The position numbers and the translations under genes are program-made. This document shows, piece after piece, positions 23,283-35,332 of a DNA stretch of 64,000 nucleotides. The stretch lies in contig JACCIC010000029.1 in assembly GCA_018907035.1 (NCBI GenBank), positions 1,568,501 through 1,632,500 on the forward strand, read 5' to 3'. The notes beneath the pieces are model-generated. The model was not told the DNA's origin. It saw only the letters and a program-made list of their open reading frames with translations, and did not search any database. Position 1 is the stretch's first letter, and every line of letters begins with the position of its first letter. This DNA comes from Sycobia sp. Sy_11. Taxonomy: Eukaryota; Arthropoda; Insecta; Hymenoptera; Epichrysomallidae.

Positions 23283-23935
23283 GAATTCGAGAGCGAAAGG
23301 GGAGGGGAGAAAACAAAAACCCACAAGTTTCCTCTATACTTTTTCGTCTCTTTCTCCCACCTGCTCTCACTGTTTATTACCTGTCCACCTACACGCATGT
23401 TGTACAAGGCCTAGCAGGCAGTTGACCGATATGCATACAACAAATGTTGCCATCAATTTGTTTTTTTTTTTTGTTTTTTTTTTTTGTTATCATCTAATCC
23501 TAACCGTATAGAATACGTAATCAAAATTTGAAGGCGATCGAAATATTAACTTACATTTAGGAAAAATCTCTCTGAATTAAAACATGATTTTCTTAAACCA
23601 AGAGAATAGATTTTCTTAAGAACGAAAACCCAGTCAAGTAAATATTTATTTAATTATAATGTTCTAATTACTTAAATTTAGCTCATCATAATCTGAAATT
23701 AAGCATTTTCATTTTCTAGAAAACGTTTCTTTAAAACAAAGCTGATCAAAATTAAAATGAAAAACCCGAGTTTCTTAAATTTAGTAATCATATACCTGAA
23801 CACAATACTTTTGATTCTCTAAAAAAGGCTTTAGAGAAAAAATATTTTCTAAAAATTAGTATTTAATTGTTTTTATACAGTATAAACAGAACAGAATTAC
23901 GCAATACATATATAAATAAATATGTTCTTAATCTA
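21880..23935 (-). repeat. Long interspersed repeat, copy B (inverted)
   Basis: Reverse-oriented homologue of copy A. Its segment 22140-22200 preserves the uninterrupted sequence into which PLE 1 inserted in copy A. The GA microsatellite at 23224-23279 is the counterpart of the CT runs in A and C. It forms the left arm of a large inverted repeat with copy C. Confidence 0.85.
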
Positions 23936-24194
23936 AGAAAACAGAAACGAAATTGGAAATTACATAAATATTTTCTTATCGAAAGAAATTATTTTCTTGA
24001 ACCAATAATTTCACATTTAAAATCAGGAAAATAAATTCTACGATTAATTAAAAATCTCCTAGATTTTTGTCAAGATTTTCTAGAAAATGGGTGGCTGAAA
24101 TTGGAAATTAAATAAATATTTTCTTATCGAAAAAAAATATTTTCTTGAACCAATAATTTCAAATTTAAAATCAGGAAAATACATTCTTGGATTG

Positions 24195-24234
<40 letters not shown>

Positions 24235-24361
24235 ATAATATGAGTATATATTATATATAAATGCATATACTATTCATTGGAATCCATAAATTAATTTCAT
24301 AATGTAAAACTATAAGAGAACTAGAATTGATATATAAGATTTTTATAATTGTCCACAGCGT

Positions 24362-24432
24362 ACCGCGATAGCGTAATTAATAAGGTGTTAGCTTGTGAAT
24401 CCAAAGGTCTGCGGATAGAATCCCGGTTAGGT
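24362..24432 (+). other. Degenerate tRNA-like sequence
   Basis: Has an A-box-like TAGCGTAATTAATAAGG and a B-box-like GGATAGAATCC at tRNA spacing, with a possible GTG anticodon (CTTGTGAA). Acceptor and T stems do not pair well, so it is more likely a tRNA relic or an old SINE head than a working tRNA gene. Confidence 0.4.
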
Positions 24433-25203
24433 TGGAGTTTTGAAATAAATGTAATAAAAGTATATTAACGTATAAATTGTAAAAGAATTCAAAATATTAT
24501 TCGCTTAGTTTAAACTTTTGATTTTTAAAGTCAAGAAAATAATGCTTTGAATCAAGGAACTGTGCACTACTTTTAAACATTTAACATACTTGAATTTTCA
24601 TGTTTTTGAAAATAAAAACGCATTTCAAGTAATTATTGTTTTAAAGATAGGAATCGAATTCTTCATTTTAAATTAAATTTCTTGAGTGAAGTATTGAAAT
24701 ACTGAATCCAAGTATATATTCACTTAATTTTGTCGGCTTGAATCAAATATCTAAATTTTTTGATTCCAAAATTTTCAGTTATTGGTTCAAAAAAATATTT
24801 TCACCCATTTTCTTGAAAATCTTGACAAAAATCTAGGAGGTATTTAATTAATCCAAGAATTTATTTTCCAGATTTTCAATTTGAAATTATTGGTTCAAGA
24901 TAATATTTTCTTTAATTAAGAAAATATAAGCTTTATTTTAGTAACTACTTACTTGGTTAAAGTTTATGCGATTACTTGGTTAAAGAAAATATTCACTTAG
25001 TACAGAACAATCGCATAAATTTCTTGAATCAAGTAATATTTACTTTATATTAGAATTCTTGCAGTATATAATTTTAATGAATTATTTTAAAAAAAATCTA
25101 TTTCTTAAACTAAGAAAATTTTTATTTTATTAATTCGATAATTTGGTTATTTTGATAGTATCAGAACAATCTTTGACCAGAGAATTGATCAATATATAAT
25201 TTA

Positions 25204-25410
25204 GAGGCCTACGATGGCTCGATCGCTAGAGCGAAGGACTAGTAACTCGGTGATCCGAGTTCAAATCCCGGTCTCGGCCGATTGATACAGGCACCGCTGT
25301 AATTATTTACATGTGCTTTGTTTACAAACACATCGTAGACCTCCGTCGCTGATTAGCACCGATAATTGGAAGCATAAATAAAGCGACGTTAAATAACATA
25401 AAAAAAAATA
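25204..25410 (+). mobile_element. tRNA-derived SINE, copy 2
   Basis: Same family as 18826-19024, starting GAGGCCTACGATGGCTCG, with the B box GAGTTCAAATCC and a poly-A tail running into TA repeats. The flanking duplication is TATATAATTTA (25193-25203 and 25421-25431). It lies in the spacer of the large inverted repeat and so postdates it. Confidence 0.88.
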
Positions 25411-25529
25411 TATATATATATATATAATTTAAGTATTTTGATCATTTGCAATTCTAGCTATTATATTTTCTGAATTCGATGCATTACTTTTTTGTTTAAA
25501 TATACTAACCTTCTGATTCAAAATTTTGT

Positions 25530-26148
25530 TTTCTTAGATTAAGAACATATTTATTTATATATGTATTGCGTAATTCTGTTCTGTTTATTCTGTATAAAAA
25601 CAATTAAATACCAATTTCTAGAAAATATTTTTTCTCTAAAGCCTTTTTTAGAGAATCAAAAGTATTGTGTTCAGGTATATGATTACTAAATTTAAAAAAC
25701 TCGGGTTTTTCATTTTAATTTTGATCAGCTTTGTTTTAAAGAAACGTTTTCTAGAAAATGAAAATGCTTATTTTCAGATTATGATGAGCTAAATTTAAGT
25801 AATTAGAACATTATAATTAAATAAATATTTACTTGACTGGATTTTCGTTCTTAAGAAAATCTATTCTCTTGGTTTAAGAAAATCATGTTTTAATTCAGAG
25901 AAATTTTTCCTAAATGTAAGTTAATATTTCGATCGCCTTCAAATTTTGAATATGTATTCTATACGGTTAGGATTAGATGATAACAAAAAAAAAAAAAAAC
26001 AAAAAAAAAAAACAAATTGATGGCAACATTTGTTGTATGCATATCGGTCAACTGCCTGCTAGGCCTCGTACAACATGCGTGTAGGTGGACAGGTAATAAA
26101 CAGTGAGAGCAGGTGGGTTTTTGTTTTCTCCCCTCCCCTCTCGCTCTA

Positions 26149-26211
<63 letters not shown>

Positions 26212-27032
26212 GTTTTCTTCATACAAGGTAGTTATGTGTCAAATATGATTATATAGGATTCTGATACGATACTGCAAAAATATAAAAAGCAATCAAATAA
26301 TTTTTGGAAAAGTTTACAGTCTATAATTAGCAGCTTTTTCGAGATCAATTGTTGACAATGGCTATGAATATTGTCTCAATGTTAAGTTAATTTTTTCAAG
26401 GCGTACATATATTTTGTTGCAACTTAATTATTTTAGTTCAATAGAGAAACATTATAAAATTAAATCAAACATACATTTTTTTAGTTCCAAGTAAAACGTA
26501 TGTCATAGAAATAAGTCTATACTGAAAAAAAATGTTATAGATTTAAATAAAGGGTTGATTCGTATACCTTTAATTAACCATTTATTCAAAATAAATAAGT
26601 TATACATTTAAAATATTGAATGTTTAGTTAAACACAGTAAATGTTTTTTGATATAAGAGAACTGAGAATTTAAACAAAATATAACATTCAACTGTAGTAT
26701 CTTAACTTATTAAGCCGTAATTTTCGTAATCTTCAACGATGTAAACGTACACTATATATTATATTGGAATAAATACTAACTATATATACATGTTTTTTCA
26801 TCATTTTTATTGTAATATATATATTATATGTAATATATTTGTATTCTACGAAACGCAATGGTAGTGAATGTTCAACGTACACAATTTGCCATGTTCAAGC
26901 TTTAGGCATCCCGATCAGAATGTTAATTAGGGTTATTATTAGGACTTAATCCTAATAAATAGAGAGTATTTAACTGGTTAATAAGTCAGTTACATGTACT
27001 CTTCAGCACTAAAAATCTTAATTTTAAAAATT
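25530..27032 (+). repeat. Long interspersed repeat, copy C
   Basis: Same orientation as copy A. It includes a CT microsatellite at 26153-26204 and is cut off at 27031 by a TTAA-flanked element, so it lacks the outer about 0.5 kb present in A and B. Confidence 0.85.
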
Positions 27033-27034
27033 AA

Positions 27035-28153
27035 CCAATAAAATAACTTAAATCTTTATTTAATTTAATAAAATTATAATAATTATTATCCTAACACTAC
27101 CTAATACGCAACTGCGATCGACTAACGCGCGCATCCGCTCACACAGGGTGTGAGAGAGGTGAATCTATAAGTATAACAGAGAGACAGAGCAATAAGAGCG
27201 CCACCTTACGAAGAACAATGTGTACTATTAAAGAAAACTGAATACGCGCTTGTTACTCTCACTATTCTAGTTCTAAGTCGACGACCACGAACCTCTATAT
27301 ATTCGGAGTACTTCAATTAATTAATCAATTTCATGATAATGTATATATATGGTTATATTGTAACATGTATAGGTTAGTTCGACCTATACATGTTAATATT
27401 TTCAACAAATAGGAAAAAAGGGAGGGTAAAAGGGAAAAAGAGAGGGAGAGAAGGAGAATAAAAATTATGATAGTATAGAAAATTGATATAATAAAATACC
27501 TTCTGAAAAAGTAAAGTCGTTAAAAGTTTTTCTTAAGGATTGTATTGTCGCCATTGTCGTGAAATTGATTAATTAATTGAAGTCCTCCGAATATATAGAG
27601 GTTCGTGGTCGTTGATTCTATTTGGTTACCAGAACAATAAAACTATTACTATAAAAGATTCTTGCCGAGTGAAAGGTGCACAGATCGATCTGTATCTTGG
27701 ACATTGAGCTCATGCCAGTTGCTTCGTTGGGTGGTATTTTTTTCTGCGTCGATTTATAAAGGTTGGTGAATTTTTTTTATATTTATTGCGTCTTCGGTTT
27801 TGAGTAGAGTATTATATACCTCTACTCTTTTCTTCAATTTTTTTTTTGATTAACATTATTAGATATCATACGTTATTTTTAGAAGTGTGAGAGAGACAGA
27901 GAGACATAGACTTAGAACTAGAATAGTGAGAGTAACAAGCGCGCATTCAGTTTTCTTTAATAGTACACCTTGTTCTTCGTAAGGCGACGCTCTTATTGCT
28001 CTGTCTCTCTGTTATACTTATAGATTCACCTCTCTCACACCCTGTGTGAGCGGATACACGCGTTAGTTGATCGCGGGTGCATATTAGGTAGGATTAGGAT
28101 AATAATTATTATAATTTTATGAATTTAAATAAAAATTTAAGTTATTTTATTGG
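27035..28153. mobile_element. TTAA-flanked fold-back DNA element
   Basis: TTAA at 27031-27034 and 28154-28157 bounds long terminal inverted repeats (27035-27277 against 27911-28153, about 243 bp each) starting CCAATAAAATAACTTAAAT. A second inverted pair lies inside (27278-27336 with 27553-27613). TTAA duplication is the hallmark of piggyBac-type transposases, but no transposase is present, so it is a non-autonomous element. About 297 bp (27614-27910) have no counterpart in the left half and may be a later insertion. A 14-bp perfect hairpin lies at 27361-27395. Confidence 0.75.
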
Positions 28154-28157
28154 TTAA

Positions 28158-29283
28158 TGAAACAAATCTACTTTTGATTTTTCTTTGTTAATAGTAGAAA
28201 ATCTTAGAAACATTTTCCTCCCTGTACCTGATCATTAATCCGTTCTTATTTTTTCCTGAATTACCGATACTTTATCATAATATATTATCATTTATATAAT
28301 TTCCAGGGTAAACAAAGGTAAGTCTGAGGAAGAAATATTTGCAAAGAACCTACGGTTCAAAAAGATTGTTTTAAACAATTTCATCCGTTCGGAGTTCTTT
28401 ACAACTCTGTTAACGGGTACTTCGACCGGGTGTTTAATAATTAAGTACCCCGTTACAATATATATATATATATATACAAGAAATATAGTCAATGTTTGAA
28501 AAAACCATTTACTCAAAAGAATGAAATAGTTTTCTGAAAGGGTAGATTAGATTTATTTAATTATTCCCTGCCAGTTGTAAAATCTAATAATATTTATTTA
28601 ATTTTATTAAACGAAGCACAAAGATTTAAATATTAAATGTAATAAATAAATAGTAAAAACTACAAAATATATATTTAAATCAAAAAAATATTTTCTATTT
28701 TTGAAAAAATTATTTACTTATAAGATATAAATAGTTTCATTAAAAGATTTATTCCTTCAAATTTAATATTTAAATCTTTGTGTTTCGTTTAAAGAATCGA
28801 AAAAATGTTTATAACAAAAAGTTTTTAACAACTCGTTGGATATAATCAAATAAATATATTTCACCTTTTAATAAAGCTATTTAATTATTCATATTGAATA
28901 GCTTTTCCAAAAATTGAATATATTTGTTAAATTTGAGTATATATATATAGTTTTTCAAATATTTATTTATTTAACTTTATTTTTTACGTATATGTAGTTC
29001 CGTTTGTTTAGTAAAATTCAAGAAATATTTATTACTTTTCAATAATTTATTTAGTGTAATATAATAAATATTTGTTGTATTCTAATGATTATTGAATTAA
29101 TTTTAATGAATGCATGATATAATGTAAATATCAATGACATAAAATTTATTATATAAAAATTTAACGAATGTTACTATATAAATAATTTACAGAAAGTATA
29201 ATTTTTTATATCAAATTAGTCTCATTATTAAGATCAACGAAGTCTTATTATCCAGTTTTAAACTCAAAATTTTAAGAAAATAC

Positions 29284-29327
<44 letters not shown>

Positions 29328-29585
29328 CTATTTTTTTAAAAATTTAGCAGCGGGGTGTAGTAAATGGGATTCATTGATGTCGACGAACAAATTTTTTAAG
29401 TTCGTATACCCAGGTATACCTTTTCGTAGCCTCGATCATCGCCACGCAACGAATTTAAAATTTTAAGAAAATACGTGTGTGTATATAAATACATGCATAC
29501 ACACTTACATAGACAGACAATAAAATCTATACGCACTTCAAGAATTTCGACACCAGTTAATCCCTTTTCTTGCATCTATGTTTCG
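28158..29585. other. AT-rich non-coding stretch
   Basis: No gene supported. It contains TA runs at 28459-28476 and 29283-29321 and a 20-bp direct repeat AAAATTTTAAGAAAATACGT (29267-29286 and 29456-29475) around a GC-richer segment. Confidence 0.45.
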
Positions 29586-29589
29586 GCGT

Positions 29590-29862
29590 CCCCCCTACTG
29601 AATACCGTCTCTCCCTCGATCGCACCAGCTCGAAAACCAACATCTGGAATATCGCACGAACAGAGTACCGACGTTCACCGCCGTAGCGCTGAGTGTCAAA
29701 ATTTTACTGCAATGTCTAACATAGGCATCGGCGACCTCCCCCTATTATCTCTGGTAATAATTGGCCTTATGGATCGCGCACGTTCCCGGCGCTCGAAAAT
29801 CGTCTAGCCTTTCGTATATGTCATCGGCAATCTCTCCTTACTATCTCTGATACTAGTTTATT
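29590..29862 (+). repeat. Short dispersed repeats, copies 2 and 3
   Basis: 29590-29760 matches 6880-7065 (CATCTGGAATATCGCACGAA and the GGCGACCTCCCCCTATTATC tail). 29765-29862 matches, inverted, 47374-47460 (CGTTCCCGGCGCTCGAAAAT and GCCTTTCGTATATG). Both end in nearly the same tail, TCTCC-TTA-TATCTCTG. Family unknown. Confidence 0.7.
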
Positions 29863-30982
29863 TTCGTTGATACTAGCACCCCCCGTCTCGGCTTCGCCCG
29901 AGATAATACGTTAACCGATTTCTCTGGCCTGGCCTGTCCGTTCATGCGTGCTTACACATCGCATCGTTTACCCGGCGATTGCCGCGTCCGAGTGCGGCAG
30001 TAACACCATCTATCAGGTAAAAATTTTTGATACCATCGCCCTATTACTAGTGATCTTCTATAAACGTCTATCTTCTTTAGTAGCGCCCTTCTATGGATCA
30101 GGGCAAACTGCACTTTTTGATGACGTACTTGCCCAGTTGCCCATGAATATAGTGTTCTTTTATAAGAGCCGCATCTTCGTTGATAGAATGATGGAGTCAT
30201 TTAAGAAATTAAAATTTTTGAAAATATAATTATACTAAATTAAATTAAAGAATTTGTTTGAACAAACGTTAAGTGAAATATAAAATAATATCTCAAGTTT
30301 CATTATTTACCATGATTGAAGAAAATATTTTCGATTCTTTTATTCGGGTACTGTTTATAATTTGATTAATATTATATTTCTGCAAAAGTCTTTCCTATAA
30401 TTATCGTGTTTATTTTTGTATACAAAATGTGGTTATATTTCAATTTTATGGATTATTTAAAAGGAGCAAAGTTGTTATTGTTAAAAACATATTGTAGTTA
30501 TACAATTATATAATATATTGTGTAATAAATTTACTATTATACAATAAATAATATGTAATCATAGGACTTTTTCTTTTAAAGATGAAAATTTTTATTTGTC
30601 TCTTAAAAGTACATAGTATTTCATCACAATGATATGTGACAAAATGTTTCATCACTGATCACAGCTCATTATTTACCTTGTGAGCTAGCTTTTGCTCAAG
30701 TGAATTGATTAAGGTAAATCTCACGAGGTAAATTCATTTGCCTATTAGAATGAAATTTTATATTATGACAGCTGAAAAACCATGCTAAAGCTGTGATTTT
30801 AAGGTTTAAGTAATGTAAAATTACACTTTGCTCCCTTACAACAAATTCTTTTGTTGTAAAAACTAGTAAGAACTATTCTTGTATATTTCTATAACAATAT
30901 AAAATTATATTTTATTTATTTTTCATTATTTAAATCAAAATTTAATCTTAAATTTAAGTAACATAATTTTAATTCTAGTAAC

Positions 30983-31039
<57 letters not shown>

Positions 31040-31611
31040 TGTATATATATATATATATATATATATACAAAAATTTAATAAAAAAAAGATTACATTTTAA
31101 TGGAAATCAATGAAAATTTCTATAAAATTTATTCAAATAAATAAAAAATATACATCAAATTTCAACTAGATTTTTATATATACACAATTGTTCTCTTTTC
31201 TTTTAAAATAGGTCCAGTTGAAAAAAATTTATTTTAAAGAGAAAGATTAAAATAAAATTTCAAAATAATATTAAAAGCTTTTATCTAAAATACTCAAATT
31301 ATTTAGTTTGCAACATGTATAATTTAAAAGATCTTGCTTTAATCTTAATAATATTCTGGATTTTTCTACTTTTGTTAGAATTAATGCATAAAAATAATTC
31401 ATGGTTAAACTATTTTTAACTAAGTAATAAAAAGTTGCCATGATTGTTGATAAATATTAAGTATTTTATAGTTATTTGAAAGTTGTTTTTATCTTCAACT
31501 TCATGAAATAATTAAAATTGCAGTTAATTTTTTTTTATAACCTTAGAACTCGTCGTGTACATTCTACTATATAACCTATAGTTAACTCTAATAAAGTTAT
31601 AAATTTTTTAG
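29863..31611. other. AT-rich region upstream of the exosome gene
   Basis: No coding exon could be supported. The first exon and promoter of the downstream gene should lie here or further left. Long TA runs occur at about 30986-31034 and 31045-31067. A moderately GC-rich patch, 29940-30200, is unassigned. Confidence 0.4.
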
Positions 31612-34076
31612 AATTCATTTGCTGTGATAAAAAATGGTGTCCAAGCCTCAAATAACTTGCCAGCTACAGAAGATTTCAACTACTACATGTGTTTTCCAAT
31701 ATTTAATCAAATTCAAAATAAAGAAATGGGAAAAATTATTAAATTCATGCAAAATATTATTGAAAAAACTGGAGTTACTGGTAGTATAAAGCAAAGAGAT
31801 ATTGAAGAGAAATTTGATTTGTTAATAGAATCTAATGATATATTTTTAGATAGGGCAGTGAGTAAAATCAAAATCTTATTTATTGTAATATATTCATTTT
31901 TAAATATTTATGTATTTATAACTTAGGGAATCTGCATGGATTTAGAAAGTGGAATACATAAAAATCCTTCTGTTGAATTAATCGTTATGCAAACTCATGT
32001 ATCAAACATTAATAAATATCAAAATAGCATTGCGTCATGTCACAATAAAGAAGTTTTGGCAATAAACTCAGCTGAATCTATTAAATTATTAGCTGGTAAA
32101 AATATACAAAGACCACAATTAATATTTAAAGAGAAAATTGACAATAGTTCAAGACCATGGAAACCTAAAATAAATAATAAGCCTAATTCATTGAAACCTT
32201 TAGAATTATATATTGAGTATAAGGAAGATCAAGAAATTTTTTCTCATCCGTATGAATTTGAGCTTGATCAGTTTGAGCCATTAGACGATCAGTTAATAAA
32301 AAAAACACCAATAAAATATAAATCTTTGAATGAAACAGCTTTTATAATGATTGAGAAAGTTGAAGACCTTAAAATTATGTTAAATGATTTAAAGAATCAT
32401 AGAGAAATAGCTGTGGATATAGAACATCATTCTTATAGAAGTTTTCAAGGTATCACTTGTTTGATGCAGATATCAACTAGGCACACAGATTACTTAATTG
32501 ATACAATAATTCTTAGATCTGAATTACATATTTTAAATGAAGTTTTTACAAAACCATCAATTCTTAAAGTTTTTCATGGAGCTGATTCAGATATTTTATG
32601 GTTGCAAAGAGATTTATCAATTTATGTAGTAAATATGTTTGATACACATCAAGCTGCAAAATTATTAGAGCTACCATTTTTGAGTTTAAGTTATCTTTTA
32701 AAAACTTATTGCAAGATTGATCCAAGTAAACATTTTCAATTAGCTGATTGGCGAATTAGACCTTTACCTGAAGAACTTATTAAGTATGCCAGGGAAGATA
32801 CACATTATTTATTATATATAAAAGATATTTTAAATAATAGTTTAATAGATACGGCAAATGGACAAAGTAATATTTTGAAAGTTGTATACATTCGTAGTAA
32901 TGATATATGTAAAAATACGTACAAGAAACCAATTTGGACAGATCATAGTTATTTAAATATGTACAGGAAAAGTAAAAAATTATTTAACAATCGTCAGATA
33001 TATGCTCTAAAAGAATTACATAAATGGAGAGATGAAATAGCAAGAATAGAAGATGATAGTACAAGTTATGTATTGCCAAATCATATGTTATTAAACATAG
33101 CAGAAACTCTTCCACGAGAAATGCAAGGTATACTCGCTTGTTGTAATCCTATTCCACCACTAGTTAGACAAAATTTACTGAAAATTCACAAAATGATATT
33201 AAAGGCAAGGGAACAACCTTTAAGTAAATCTGTTCTGCAAGACAATATAAAACAAAGATATAAAACACAGACAAATCAAGTATTAAGATCAAAGACTTGG
33301 ATTTTTGCACCACATGATATTCCTAGTGGTATGGAAGTTAGAGCCAACCTCTCTTGCCTTTTAAATTCTTCAAATAAGGTATTATTCTCTATAAACCAGT
33401 TGAAATCCAAACCTGCAATATCAGTATTTGATAATTCACTTAAGGTAATTAATTAGCATACATTATTTAATAAAATAATTTGTGAAAATGGTTTATTAAA
33501 ATAGAAATTAAATTTAAATTATAGGATAAAAACATTAATTTTGAAACAGATAAGATAAAAAATAATATCAAACTTATATTTATTAGTCCATTTGAAAGGT
33601 ATAAACAAGTACTTTCAATAATCATTGAGCAGGAGATGGAAGCAGTAAAAAATCAACAAGTGGAAAGAGAAAAGCTTTTACAACAAAATCAGGAAGATAC
33701 TGCTGCAAGTGTATATAGAGTACACCAACATTTTATAAAGACAGTTCAAACAACAATGCAGAATACGTCTACTCAGTCTTTGGCAAATCTAGCTTTTACA
33801 ACTCATCAAGCATATAATACAAAGAACCTCACAAAAGAAAACTGCAAATTAATAGAATTAGCTAGTAATAAAGCTACTGAGGACTTCTCTTTCAGCGTAG
33901 ATAGAAATTTATCTCAGGAGTTATTAAATAATCAGAAAAATTCAAGAGTACACACATTTGATCAATTATATAGTAAAAAGAGAAAGAGAAATTTGAATTC
34001 TGATCTTCAAAGTAATAGTAATACAAATTCACGACAAGCTGATAGTATAGAGAATATGAATAAACGAAAAAAATAG
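31612..34076 (+). CDS. EXOSC10: Exosome component 10 / Rrp6 3'-5' exoribonuclease (5' exon missing)
   Basis: Catalytic subunit of the nuclear RNA exosome, trimming rRNA, snoRNA and aberrant nuclear transcripts. Three exons are read: 31612-31857, 31927-33444 and 33525-34076, with GTGAGT...TTAG (31858-31926) and GTAATT...ATAG (33445-33524) introns, all in phase 0. A TTTTTTTAG acceptor ends at 31611, so an upstream exon with the start codon is missing. The visible part is 771 codons plus stop, against about 885 residues in human. Domains in order: PMC2NT-type N-terminus (LPATEDFNYYMCFP to IKQRDIEEKFDLLIESNDIF); a DEDD-Y exonuclease with AVDIEHHSYRSFQG (Asp and Glu), FHGADSDILWLQRD and KYAREDTHYLL (Tyr and Asp), all catalytic residues present; an HRDC domain (YALKELHKWRDEIARIEDD); and a basic, serine/asparagine-rich tail (YSKKRKRNL), probably a nuclear localisation signal. 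No stop or frameshift is seen; this is the one apparently functional gene here. Confidence 0.93.
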
Positions 34077-34124
34077 TAATTTTAGTAACATAGTTTACAT
34101 TAACAAATGTAACCCTATTGAATA

Positions 34125-34410
34125 ACAGATACTGGATATCTACATAGATTTCTATATAGATCTTTGTGGATGTTTACATGAATATTAATGCAGATCAATG
34201 TGGAAATTCAGGTAGATTTTTATTCAAATCTGCATGGATATCCAAGTGAACTTTTAGATAGACTTATGTAGATATCCAGGATTTTTACACAGATCTACAT
34301 TGATATTTACATGGATTTTTAAGCATATCCTCATAAATATTCAGATGGATTTTCACACAAATCAAGGCAGCTATACAGGCGACTTTACACAAATCCACTA
34401 GGATATTCAC
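34125..34410. repeat. Degenerate short tandem repeat after EXOSC10
   Basis: About 280 bp built from variants of a roughly 25-30-bp unit of the type GGATATCCAGGTGGATTTTTACACAGATCTACAT, with units diverged and of uneven length. It starts about 50 bp after the stop codon and may lie in the 3' UTR. No clear AATAAA is visible immediately after the stop. Confidence 0.6.
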
Positions 34411-35320
34411 GTTGCTTTAGTACATTTTATTATTATTAATATTGTTAAATCTAGATTTATCTTTTATTCCTGATTCTTATTAAATCTCTGATGTCTATTC
34501 ATAAAGAGCGCATTAAATCTCATAATCTAATCAAGTATTCAATTTTTATGTAACGTTCATCTAATCAAAATTTTAATTTAATCTAATATTAATGTTTAAA
34601 ATGAATTAATTAAAAACATTTTTGTTACATTCAAATATATGGAATTAATATTTTTGTACAATTTCTCTACATTTTACTTTTTATTATTGCAAACAAAAAA
34701 TAGTAATACAAATTAAATAGTTAAATTTTAACTAATTTTTACTACGTTATATTTTAGTTTACCTAGGTGTGCTACTGCTATCTACCGTATTAGTATTCGA
34801 AGCGGAATAGTAAAAATACTTACAAAATATATACCAACTTATCGCGAAGTATTAAATATAACAATTGTATCACCCGATACGTGTTAAATATATCCAATGT
34901 AATATCAATGTAATATTTATATCGCGACACTCCACTTCGGTCTACTTGTGAGCATTAACCATGCGCGGTAGCGCCGATGCGTATAAGTCAACTAGCATTA
35001 CTTAAGCTTGTGTGCATATGGTTCCCGCTCAAACTAAAGTAATTCAGACTGCGGCGATTGTCTTTTTATTTAATTAAAAACTAAAGAATTTCGGTTCTTT
35101 ATGAACCGAAGATAGTTACTCATATAGTAACTAACTGGCTCCAAAAGATTCTAAAAACTATCGATCGTTAGTTAATAAAAAGATTTTATGGACTTGCGTT
35201 TTAGTGAGAAAGTCTAGACGTTACGGGCCCTATATCTTCTATGCTGTCTTTTGTTCTAAGAAATCTTTTGCTTTGCAAGTCCTTTTCCTTTAATAAATAC
35301 GGCGTATAACAGATTACATC
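34411..35320. other. AT-rich non-coding stretch with two adjacent hairpins
   Basis: No gene seen. Two perfect 8-bp-stem, 5-base-loop hairpins lie side by side at 35090-35110 (TTCGGTTC/GAACCGAA) and 35113-35133 (TAGTTACT/AGTAACTA). Confidence 0.5.
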
Positions 35321-35332
35321 ACACGAAAACAA

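Larger units (their letters stand above)
22414..27032. repeat. Large imperfect inverted repeat (about 1.5 kb arms)
   Basis: The arm 22414-23935 is the reverse complement of 25530-27032, with high identity visible throughout. A further inner pair (about 24000-24110 with 24816-24910) is also inverted, so the symmetry continues toward a centre near 24.4 kb. The spacer contains a tandem duplication of about 100 bp (23945-24050 and 24095-24190), a TA run (24199-24231), a tRNA-like segment and a SINE. Confidence 0.85.
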
